From JAFDVL01 sp043736395 (lineage in GTDB: Bacteria > Acidobacteriota > Blastocatellia > RBC074): a DNA stretch of 30,601 nucleotides. Shown one piece after another: positions 23,851 through 30,601 of this stretch; the first letter of the stretch is position 1; every line of letters starts with the position of its first letter. Position numbers and translations under genes: made by a program. The notes under the pieces were generated by a model that had not been told where the DNA came from, did no database searches, and worked only from the letters and a program-made list of their open reading frames with translations. Where the stretch lies: contig JAYTCQ010000125.1 in assembly GCA_043736395.1 (NCBI GenBank), positions 1-30,601 on the forward strand. Direction: 5' to 3'.

Positions 23851-25344
23851 TTACATATCAACATCGCCACGGCACGCTGATGGAGTAATCACGGGAATGA
23901 CTAAAGCGCCAGCCGACACTGCTGTTTTATGCAGTGTGCGGATACCTGACCACTTATTGGGTGCCTGTCTTGGCGTCAGAATCAGCCCAACTGAACCACC
24001 CGAATTCCACTTCAAAGTTCCAGTGCGTCCCGAAGGAATTAACGCTGGATTATTGATGCCTGTTTGCGAACCAAGCCCACCAGGAACACGCGGAGTCCGT
24101 GGATCAATCGTGAAGCTGCGCTGGCAACCTCCGACAAACGGACTGGAATAGCTGGCTGGTTTTTCACCATCGTTGTAGGCGAGTCCAATACCAACCTGAC
24201 CCGCGCCAGCAATGCCGCCGCTGACGACGCTACCATTTAATCCAACCGTGATGATTCTCTGTCCGACTGAATCATTCGGGCTTTGGATTTCTGCCACGTG
24301 ACGCGTCGGCAGGAAGTCATAAATTCCACCGTTGAAGTTTAAGATCGCCGTCATGTTTGTGGTATTAATCGCAGCAGGTGCGCTGTACGCCCAAAATGCT
24401 TCGGCGCCGTAATTTCCAACATACGCTCCGTCATTCACGAAAGCATTTCCAATCAAGGAATTATCCTGAATTGGCTGCCCGGCATCATTCACCGCCACTG
24501 CCAGCAAGTAACCTGTATTTTCAGGATCATACTCAGAAGCCAGGAACGAAGCACTCGCGTTGGCCGTCAGGCAAATGTATTGATCCGCTTGATTGCAGCT
24601 TGAATCAATGAAGAACATGTGAACGTTCGAAGTATTAACGCCAGTGTTGCTGATGGTCAGGCGTGTGTCAGAACCGCTGCGCGAGTTGTAATAAGGGAAA
24701 GCCAAAATTGATCCGGCTTTTTGATCGCTGACTTTGACGTTGTCAACCGCCTGAACAGGCTGGCAGGAAATTCCAAATTCACCAATTGCTCCACCTCTTG
24801 CGCCTGCTGCAAATGTCACTTTGATTGAGGAAATTGTATTCCCGATACCATAAAAGCCAAAGTTCTGCGCGCCACTATTTCCATTTACCAGAATTGGGCC
24901 CGTAGAAGTTCCATTATCGGCAATCGCTTCCACGTTAAATAAACCAAATCTTTCCGGTTCGGCATAAAAAGAGAAAGCGGAGGTGCCAGCCGGGAGGTTG
25001 ATGGTTAACGTTACTACGTCAGTGCTAGAGGCTGGAGCAGTGCGATAAACACTACCTGTATATCCATTCGACCAGGTTGCCCAGCCTGAACCGATTTCAC
25101 GCTTACCTAGTGCGGGAGAAAATGAAATATTCCCGCATGCAGGTGAAGCTACAGTTGTCACATCTGTGAATTCGGGTCTAACATCAGGCCCAAAAGGCGT
25201 GATCGCGTAAGGCCCCACCGTTGTTGGTGGCGCGCCTACTCCAGTGCTGGTGACAACTACATTAGCAAAGCCGGGAGCGATTCCGAGCAATACCAAAAAT
25301 AATGAGCTTAAAAAAAGCTTGCGAAGTGTGTGTGAGGAAATCAT
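23851..25344 (-). CDS. Secreted protein of unknown function
   Basis: This 497-residue protein has a signal peptide (hydrophobic residues 8-24, likely cleavage after GFA at about 27). The N-terminal part (28-195) is beta-rich, with SAFSFYAEPERFG and ISSIKVTFAAG segments that recall beta-sandwich adhesion or lectin-like domains of exported proteins. The C-terminal part (about 210-490) begins AGSILAFPYYNSRSGSDTRLTISNT and includes FFIDSSCNQADQYICLTANASASFLASEYDP, a pattern I associate with exported proteins frequent in Acidobacteriota. No lipobox, LPXTG or PEP-CTERM sorting tail is seen. AGGAG lies 10 bases before the ATG. It is followed by a clear terminator and appears monocistronic. Confidence 0.8.
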   Translation of the reverse strand: MISSHTLRKLFLSSLFLVLLGIAPGFANVVVTSTGVGAPPTTVGPYAITPFGPDVRPEFTDVTTVASPACGNISFSPALGKREIGSGWATWSNGYTGSVYRTAPASSTDVVTLTINLPAGTSAFSFYAEPERFGLFNVEAIADNGTSTGPILVNGNSGAQNFGFYGIGNTISSIKVTFAAGARGGAIGEFGISCQPVQAVDNVKVSDQKAGSILAFPYYNSRSGSDTRLTISNTGVNTSNVHMFFIDSSCNQADQYICLTANASASFLASEYDPENTGYLLAVAVNDAGQPIQDNSLIGNAFVNDGAYVGNYGAEAFWAYSAPAAINTTNMTAILNFNGGIYDFLPTRHVAEIQSPNDSVGQRIITVGLNGSVVSGGIAGAGQVGIGLAYNDGEKPASYSSPFVGGCQRSFTIDPRTPRVPGGLGSQTGINNPALIPSGRTGTLKWNSGGSVGLILTPRQAPNKWSGIRTLHKTAVSAGALVIPVITPSACRGDVDM

Positions 25345-25597
25345 GGTGAAAGTACTCCTAAATATTTAGTGTCGTGAGTATCAGCTTTAATCCAAAAAGA
25401 GATTATTTGGAGGGAGGATCAAGTTGAACAAAAACTATAAACAGAGAATTAAGCTCAACATCCAGAGAACGCCTGGTGCGAACAATAATAATTGCCAGTG
25501 AAGTGGAAATTGGGGGGAGGAAGGTTTGCCGGATGATGTAATGTGAGTTACAGGAAGCAATGTAAAGCAATTGTAATATCTTCGTCAATAGTAAAAT
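25345..25597. other. Intergenic gap upstream of the secreted-protein gene
   Basis: About 250 bases separate the hydrolase stop from the leftward secreted-protein start, and the promoter of the latter should be here. I see no clear promoter boxes, gene or repeat apart from the palindrome at its right end. Confidence 0.4.
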
Positions 25598-25629
25598 AGG
25601 TAGGATAGGCGTCCCCGCCTATCCTACCT
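25598..25629. repeat. Perfect 14-bp palindromic hairpin overlapping a stop codon
   Basis: AGGTAGGATAGGCG (25598-25611) pairs perfectly with 25616-25629 around the 4-nt loop TCCC. The right arm includes the TAG stop and last codons of the hydrolase gene ending at 25624. On the leftward strand it would form right at translation termination; it is followed by an A/T-rich segment but not a clean U run. Confidence 0.8.
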
Positions 25630-26616
25630 GGCTAAACAAAAATCTACAGCGGTTTGTTCGGCCCAATAATGCCCATCACGCGTTTTCGCCTGTTGCCAGA
25701 AGCCGACATGACCGCCGTATTTATTAGCTAGAACTGCAACGTACTTATTTTCCGGCAATTTCGTAAACGGCTTGAATGGAATAAACGGATCATCCTGAGA
25801 ATGAATTATTAAAGTTGGAACTCTGATGTTTGGAATAAATCTTTGCGAACTCGCCGCTGCGTAATATCCCAGCGCATCGCCAAACCCAAAGTTTGGCCCC
25901 GTAATCACATCATCGAAATCCCATAAATTTTTGATGCGATCGAGACGCTCAACGTCACAAATGTCAGGAAAAGTTTTTGCTTTGATGCGGAGCTTCGCAA
26001 GTAGGCTTTTCAAAAATCTTCGTTCGTAAATAAAATTTTGTTTTTCCTGTAGCGCAATCGAACAAAGCTTCAAATCTATCGGAGGGCTAATCGCTACAAC
26101 GCCTTTTAATTGCGGCAGGACATCCTCGCCAAATTCCCCCGCGAGCTTTAATGAATGATTCGCGCCCATCGAAAATCCAATCAGAAAAATATTTTGGAGC
26201 TGATCTTTTTCGATTAATTCCAGCAACACGCCACGCGCATCCACCGTTAAGCCAGAATGATAAAGCGTCGGCGATAAATGCTCCGTGCCTCCACAATTTC
26301 TAACATTCATGCGAACGACATTGAATCCCGCGCGCCACGCTTTGCTCGCCGTCCCAAGCATGTAATGACGATCTGAATCCCCTTCCAAACCGTGAACCTG
26401 AATAATCGTTGGATGATTCAGACGATCCGCTTGCCAATGGCAATACGCAACAATCGTAGTGCCAGGCTCAGTCTGAAATTCTCGCCGTTCACCAAGCGGT
26501 AAATCAAACTCACGCTGGTATAACGCTGCGAAAATCGTCATCGCGTGCGCTGTTCGTAACAACTGAGGCGCTACAAAAGGCTGAGGTCTAAATCGGGGCA
26601 CTAATGGATGGAGCAT
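25624..26616 (-). CDS. YheT-like alpha/beta hydrolase
   Basis: This 330-residue alpha/beta hydrolase resembles the YheT family. VHGLEGDSDRHYM (74-86) gives the oxyanion region, GFSMGAN (147-153) the nucleophile elbow with S149, HSQDDPFIP the acid (D275 or D276), and GGHVGFWQ the histidine H303. RMNVRNCGGTEHLSPTLYHSG (102-122) is a YheT-family hallmark. The physiological substrate of YheT proteins is not established; esterase activity is likely. There is no signal peptide. The N-terminus HPLVPRFRPQPF is also typical of this family and supports the ATG at 26616. The stop is in a palindromic repeat. Confidence 0.92.
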   Translation of the reverse strand: MLHPLVPRFRPQPFVAPQLLRTAHAMTIFAALYQREFDLPLGERREFQTEPGTTIVAYCHWQADRLNHPTIIQVHGLEGDSDRHYMLGTASKAWRAGFNVVRMNVRNCGGTEHLSPTLYHSGLTVDARGVLLELIEKDQLQNIFLIGFSMGANHSLKLAGEFGEDVLPQLKGVVAISPPIDLKLCSIALQEKQNFIYERRFLKSLLAKLRIKAKTFPDICDVERLDRIKNLWDFDDVITGPNFGFGDALGYYAAASSQRFIPNIRVPTLIIHSQDDPFIPFKPFTKLPENKYVAVLANKYGGHVGFWQQAKTRDGHYWAEQTAVDFCLAR

Positions 26617-26965
26617 AAAAATTGTAGCAAAACTGTTTCGGGCTTGTTTGTAGCCCCATCAGACCTTATAATTCGTCTCGACTGATCAACTTTGGAGATG
26701 TCATCCTTAAAGAAAAGTTCATTTTCACGACTTCACAAATGATTAGCAGCTTTGCTTGGTTAAATTTGATTAGCAGAAAGTATCAGACCTGCTAACTCTA
26801 CTACAATCAAACCGATCACAAATAAGAATCCAGTTATTTCGACAAGACAAGGATTGTCAGAAATTAATTAGCTCAAATCGAGCGGAAAAACATACTTAGA
26901 GATCGGCACAAAATTACTTTTTTTCGAGGTTCCCTATCATTTCACAACACCTAATGGAGGTTTTA
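26617..26965. other. Divergent intergenic region upstream of the TonB-dependent receptor
   Basis: About 350 bases lie between the leftward hydrolase gene and the rightward receptor gene. Apart from one candidate promoter at 26644-26672 and the Shine-Dalgarno sequence at 26956-26960, I see no gene, repeat or clear operator. Confidence 0.5.
26644..26672 (+). promoter_or_regulatory. Candidate sigma-70-type promoter
   Basis: TTGTTT (26644-26649) and a perfect TATAAT (26667-26672) are 17 bases apart. If used, it gives a leader of about 290 nt before the receptor start at 26966. The -35 matches only half the consensus, and the housekeeping promoter of this phylum is not verified here. Confidence 0.35.
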
Positions 26966-29900
26966 ATGCAATCGAATTTAGTCTCAAGCCTGGCGTGGCG
27001 TTTACGCGCCATTCCAATTTCACTTTTACTTATTCTGGTGATTTCGCCATCATCTTTTGCGCAAACTTTGTATGGATCAATTGTCGGCAACGTTTCCGAT
27101 AAATCCAATGCGGTAGTTCCCGGCGCAACCGTTAAGATTACCAACAAAGCAACCAATCAGGTTCGTGATGCCGTCACAAATGATGATGGCAGCTTTAACT
27201 TTCCAACGGTACAAACCGGAATCTGGGAAATTACGGTCACGAAGCAAGGCTTCAAAACCACCAGCGAAGGTAATGTCATTGTCTCCGCGAATAACATCAC
27301 ACGAACAAGTCTGGCGATGGAAGTTGGCGCGTTAGCCGACACAGTTAACGTCACTTCTGACGCAGCCATTCTGCAAACAGATCGTGCCGAAGTTCGCGCC
27401 GAACTAAACAGTCAGGCTTTACAAAACTTGCCTGTTCCTCCAGGTCGTAACTATCAACAATTATTGCGCACCATTCCCGGCATTACGCCGCCGAGTAATG
27501 CGCACTCAGTGCCCACAAATCCGTCTCGCGCTTTGCAATATAACGTGAACGGAACCAGCTCCAGCTCAAACAACACTCGTATTGACGGAGCCAGCCAGTA
27601 CAACGTCTTTCTGCCGCACGTTACCGCGTACGTGCCTGCACTTGAATCCATTGAATCCGTCAACGTCGTGACAAACAATTTCGACGCGGAACAAGGACTC
27701 GCAGGCGGCGCAGCAGTCAACGTCCAAATCAAAAGCGGAACCAATAGCTATCACGGTTCAGCTTTTGAATATCACGACAATCATTTGACCAAAGCTCGTC
27801 CCTGGAATTTGACTCCAATTAACGGAGTCGCTCAGGCAAAACCAAAACGTGTTTACAATCAGTTTGGCGGCACATTCGGCGGCCCAATCAAAAAAGATAA
27901 ACTTTTTTATTTTGTCAGCTTTGAAGGCACGAATGACCGTCAGCTCGGAAATCGCCTGCTCACATTACCGACAGCGGAAATGCGCAACGGCGATCTTTCC
28001 GGTGGAGCGGTTGGAATTTTCGATCCTACGACTGGCAACAGTTTTGGACAAAACCGAACAGCCTTCAATGGCGGAATTATCCCCGCTGGACGAATTGATC
28101 CAATTGCAAAATTGATCTTGAAAGATTTACCGCTTCCAAATCGTTCAGGATTTGTGAACAACTATTACGCAACGGCTCCGTATGCGTATGACAAAAAAAC
28201 CGTTGACACCAAAATCAATTACAACGTCAACGAAAAATTCACGACCTACGGGCGATTCAGTTTCCTTAATTACAGCCAAATCAATCCTGGCGCACTCGGC
28301 CCATTAGACGGCATCGGAACAGCGGCGCAAGGTGGAAATACAGGTAACGCGACCGGAAAAACCTATGGCGTTACAGTCGCAGGTGTCTACACTGTAAGCA
28401 CCAATTTCATCATTGATGCAAATATCGGATATACCAAACAGGGAACAAATTCCGAACAAGGATTCCTTGATAAAAATATCGGAAGAGACGTGCTTGGAAT
28501 TCCAGGTACCAACGGAACTCGTGATTTCGAAAAAGGTTGGCCGCGCTTCCGCATCGGCGGTTTTGCGAATCTGGGTGTGCAGGACAGCTTCATGCCGTAC
28601 TACCGCAATGACCCGCAATGGCAATACGTTTCTAACTTCAATTGGACGAAACGTAATCACAACATTCGTTTTGGATTTGACTTTGCGCGACAATCGTTAA
28701 ATCACTTACAAGCTGAATGGAACGGGGGCGGAAATACAGAACCCAGTTCAGGTGGTTTTCAATTCGGTACCGGACCAACTTCATTGTGCACGGCTCTCAA
28801 CACAGCCGGGACAGGATGTTCTACTTTTCAGGCGAACAATACCGCCTTCAACTCGTTCGGTACTTTTCTGCTTGGTCTTCATACAGGATCGGGACGAACG
28901 TTTCTGGTGCAACCTCCAATTGTTTTCAAAGCAAAAGCGTATAGCTTCTACGTTCGCGATGGCTGGCAGGTCAAACCAAACCTGACTGTGACTGTTGGCA
29001 CACGTTGGGAATATTATCCGCTGCCAGAACGTGGAGATCGCGGCATTGAACGCTACAACTTCACTAACAACACCATGCAGGTTTGCGGACTTGGTAACGT
29101 GCCTAAGGATTGCGGCGTCAAGTTGAGCAAAAAACTCTTCTCGCCCCGACTCGGCATTGCGTGGCGTATCAGCGATTCGTTTGTTTTACGCACAGGTTAC
29201 GGCATCACTTATGATCCCGTCAGCCTGGCGCGAACCTTCCGTACCAACTACCCGATGTTGATTAATCTGGACATCGTCCCGACGAATTCATCACAGGCGG
29301 CTGGTTTATTAAAAGACGGAATTCCTGCCACAGTCGTACCGAATTTCAGCAGCGGCTCTGTCGCAGTTCCAAATAATGTAAGCGTTCTGACACTGGGTGA
29401 CAGCTTCAAACGCCCATACATTCAATCCTGGAATCTGGTACTTGAAAAAAGTCTCGGCAAAGGTTTTAGCGCCTCTGCCGGTTACATTGCGACCCGAACA
29501 ATTGGGCAGTCCGGTCTGACCGATGTGAATGCCGGACGGCTCGGCGGTGGTGTTGCCAGCCAACCTCTGAACATTCAGTTTGGTCGTCGTGCCTCTACGT
29601 TTATCCAAAACGGAATTGCAAATTCACATTACGATTCCTTGCAAACGACAATCAAACGTCGTTTCACGAATGGTATGCAGCTCCAAGCCAGCTACACCTG
29701 GAGTAAAGGAATTGGACTCGCAAATTTAGGCGGAGACAACGACAGTGCTCTAGCCATCCGTGATCCAAACTTTTTGCTCCTGAATCGTGCTGTGCTTGGA
29801 TTCAATCTTCCGCATAACTTCCAGTTCACTGGTGGATATGAATTACCATTCGGTAGAGGAAAGAAATGGTTAGCTGATAGTGCTATCGGTTCTGCACTAG

Positions 29901-30424
29901 CGGGTGGATGGCAATTAAGCTGGCTTTATAGTGCCTTTTCTGGAACACCATTCAGTGTCACCGCTGATGGTGCTTCACTAAATACACCAGGCAGCCAACA
30001 GCGAGCTGATCAGGTCAAATCCACTGTCACGAAGCTTGGCGGAATTGGTGCGGGGAATCCGTACTATGATCCAACCGCGTTTGCACCAGTCACTGGTGTT
30101 CGTTTTGGAACGGTAGGATTTAATACCCTGCGCAGTCCCGGAACCGGAAATCTGGATATGGGCGTCTTCCGCGAATTTAAAATCACAGAAGGCATCAAAC
30201 TCCAGTTTAGAGTTGAAGCATTCAACGCGACGAATACACCACATTTCGGCGCCCCGGGTGGAAACGCTTCAGCTCCTTCACGGGATGCTGCGGGCAATAT
30301 CCTCCTCGATGCCAACGGACGACAACGTCTGAATGGCTTCATGGAAGTCCTGAACACTCGCTCCTTTGGACGTGAAGGCATTGACGAACGGGTCTTCCGT
30401 TTCGGTCTGCGCCTCGGTTTCTAA
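26966..30424 (+). CDS. TonB-dependent receptor, Oar-like, with carboxypeptidase-regulatory-like domain
   Basis: This outer-membrane protein of 1,152 residues has a signal peptide (LLLILVISPSSFAQ, cleavage near residue 33), a carboxypeptidase-regulatory-like domain (GSIVGNVSDKSNAVVPGATV to about residue 115), a plug domain (YNVNGTSSSSNNTRIDG, SVNVVTNNFDAEQG, about 120-260) and a long beta-barrel ending in VFRFGLRLGF with the terminal phenylalanine of outer-membrane proteins. Such Oar-like receptors import large ligands such as glycans or peptides using TonB energy; the ligand is unknown. I take the ATG at 26966, because GGAGG at 26956-26960 is five bases upstream; the ATG at 26954 overlaps that Shine-Dalgarno sequence. 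A terminator follows the stop. No SusD-like partner is in view. Confidence 0.94.
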   Translation: MQSNLVSSLAWRLRAIPISLLLILVISPSSFAQTLYGSIVGNVSDKSNAVVPGATVKITNKATNQVRDAVTNDDGSFNFPTVQTGIWEITVTKQGFKTTSEGNVIVSANNITRTSLAMEVGALADTVNVTSDAAILQTDRAEVRAELNSQALQNLPVPPGRNYQQLLRTIPGITPPSNAHSVPTNPSRALQYNVNGTSSSSNNTRIDGASQYNVFLPHVTAYVPALESIESVNVVTNNFDAEQGLAGGAAVNVQIKSGTNSYHGSAFEYHDNHLTKARPWNLTPINGVAQAKPKRVYNQFGGTFGGPIKKDKLFYFVSFEGTNDRQLGNRLLTLPTAEMRNGDLSGGAVGIFDPTTGNSFGQNRTAFNGGIIPAGRIDPIAKLILKDLPLPNRSGFVNNYYATAPYAYDKKTVDTKINYNVNEKFTTYGRFSFLNYSQINPGALGPLDGIGTAAQGGNTGNATGKTYGVTVAGVYTVSTNFIIDANIGYTKQGTNSEQGFLDKNIGRDVLGIPGTNGTRDFEKGWPRFRIGGFANLGVQDSFMPYYRNDPQWQYVSNFNWTKRNHNIRFGFDFARQSLNHLQAEWNGGGNTEPSSGGFQFGTGPTSLCTALNTAGTGCSTFQANNTAFNSFGTFLLGLHTGSGRTFLVQPPIVFKAKAYSFYVRDGWQVKPNLTVTVGTRWEYYPLPERGDRGIERYNFTNNTMQVCGLGNVPKDCGVKLSKKLFSPRLGIAWRISDSFVLRTGYGITYDPVSLARTFRTNYPMLINLDIVPTNSSQAAGLLKDGIPATVVPNFSSGSVAVPNNVSVLTLGDSFKRPYIQSWNLVLEKSLGKGFSASAGYIATRTIGQSGLTDVNAGRLGGGVASQPLNIQFGRRASTFIQNGIANSHYDSLQTTIKRRFTNGMQLQASYTWSKGIGLANLGGDNDSALAIRDPNFLLLNRAVLGFNLPHNFQFTGGYELPFGRGKKWLADSAIGSALAGGWQLSWLYSAFSGTPFSVTADGASLNTPGSQQRADQVKSTVTKLGGIGAGNPYYDPTAFAPVTGVRFGTVGFNTLRSPGTGNLDMGVFREFKITEGIKLQFRVEAFNATNTPHFGAPGGNASAPSRDAAGNILLDANGRQRLNGFMEVLNTRSFGREGIDERVFRFGLRLGF

Positions 30425-30447
30425 AGCAAAAGCGATTTGAAACTGAC

Positions 30448-30483
30448 GAGGGGATTGCAGTAATGTAATCCCCTCATTTTTTT
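30448..30483 (+). terminator. Rho-independent terminator of the receptor gene
   Basis: GAGGGGATT (30448-30456) pairs perfectly with AATCCCCTC (30467-30475) around a 10-nt loop, followed by a run of seven T bases. It is 24 bases past the receptor stop. Confidence 0.92.
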
Positions 30484-30538
30484 AGAATTACCAATCCCAC
30501 TGAAGATATGAAGAATTGCATTCAAATGCAGAAGCCCG

Positions 30539-30601
30539 CACGCAGTAAGGGTGCCGGTACACAACGTAGATATTCCAGAGTACTGGCGCCCTTACTGCGT
30601 G
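30539..30601. repeat. Inverted repeat running off the window end
   Basis: The arms 30539-30560 and 30580-30601 match over 20 of 22 pairs (CACGCAGTAAGGG outer, GCC and GTAC inner) around a 19-nt loop. The left flank GAAGCCCG suggests the palindrome continues past the window edge. It lies downstream of the receptor terminator and looks like a dispersed REP-like hairpin. Confidence 0.7.

Noticed and set aside
25403..25588. 61-residue leftward ORF upstream of the secreted-protein gene
   Set aside because: No ribosome-binding site, no recognisable features, and it fills the expected promoter region.
26954..26965. ATG at 26954 as start of the TonB-dependent receptor
   Set aside because: The GGAGG Shine-Dalgarno sequence begins within this ATG and is correctly spaced for the ATG at 26966.

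Overview
This window looks like chromosomal DNA from a member of the Acidobacteriota, probably of the Blastocatellia type. This is inferred from gene content: an Oar-like TonB-dependent receptor with an N-terminal carboxypeptidase-regulatory-like domain, a secreted protein and a small 'SRVGFN' secreted protein of kinds I associate with that phylum, moderate GC, and many intergenic hairpin repeats. No rRNA or tRNA gene is visible, so the assignment is not firm.

Layout. 2-3408 (+): the C-terminal nine-tenths of a type I restriction subunit HsdR, followed with an ATGA overlap by a YgjP/SprT-like zinc metallopeptidase. 3431-5776 (-): OPT-family transporter with an unusually long extra-membrane loop. 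5964-6424 (-): two overlapping small genes, one with a CCxSGCxxC oxidoreductase-like motif and one acidic. 6425-7177: a mostly non-coding gap with one possible 58-residue ORF. 7178-9517 (+): two tandem, homologous radical SAM/SPASM proteins. 9603-15248 (-): a six-gene cluster transcribed leftward as SGNH hydrolase, MBOAT acyltransferase, small secreted protein, second SGNH hydrolase, acyl carrier protein, KAS III-like synthase. This is probably an envelope or polysaccharide acylation system with its own carrier protein. 15665-17386 (+): IlvD/Edd sugar-acid dehydratase. 17488-19936 (-): zinc-ribbon protein, membrane-anchored ThuA protein, sugar phosphate isomerase/epimerase-like protein; with the dehydratase these suggest sugar or sugar-acid catabolism. 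20182-23366 (-): membrane-anchored MutS-like ATPase and a CorC/HlyC (CNNM) protein. 23851-26616 (-): secreted protein and YheT-like hydrolase. 26966-30424 (+): the TonB-dependent receptor, followed by a clear terminator.

The most unusual feature is between the genes. At least eight intergenic sites carry inverted repeats. In several of them the arms are themselves short tandem repeats with a strict 9-nt period (15357-15568, 23534-23669) or 7-nt period (18636-18694, 20063-20160). Two are nested: a palindrome sits near the dyad axis of another, as if new elements had entered the loop of older ones. Two others (10883-10959, 25598-25629) overlap and supply the 3' end of a coding sequence. The second system worth attention is the ACP/KAS III/MBOAT/SGNH cluster, which resembles in logic the carrier-protein-dependent MBOAT step of D-alanylation (DltC/DltB) but with different enzymes.

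Start codons were moved from the longest ORF where a Shine-Dalgarno sequence or a signal peptide favoured a downstream start (8360, 12940, 26966; 6346 is a tentative alternative for the cysteine-motif protein).
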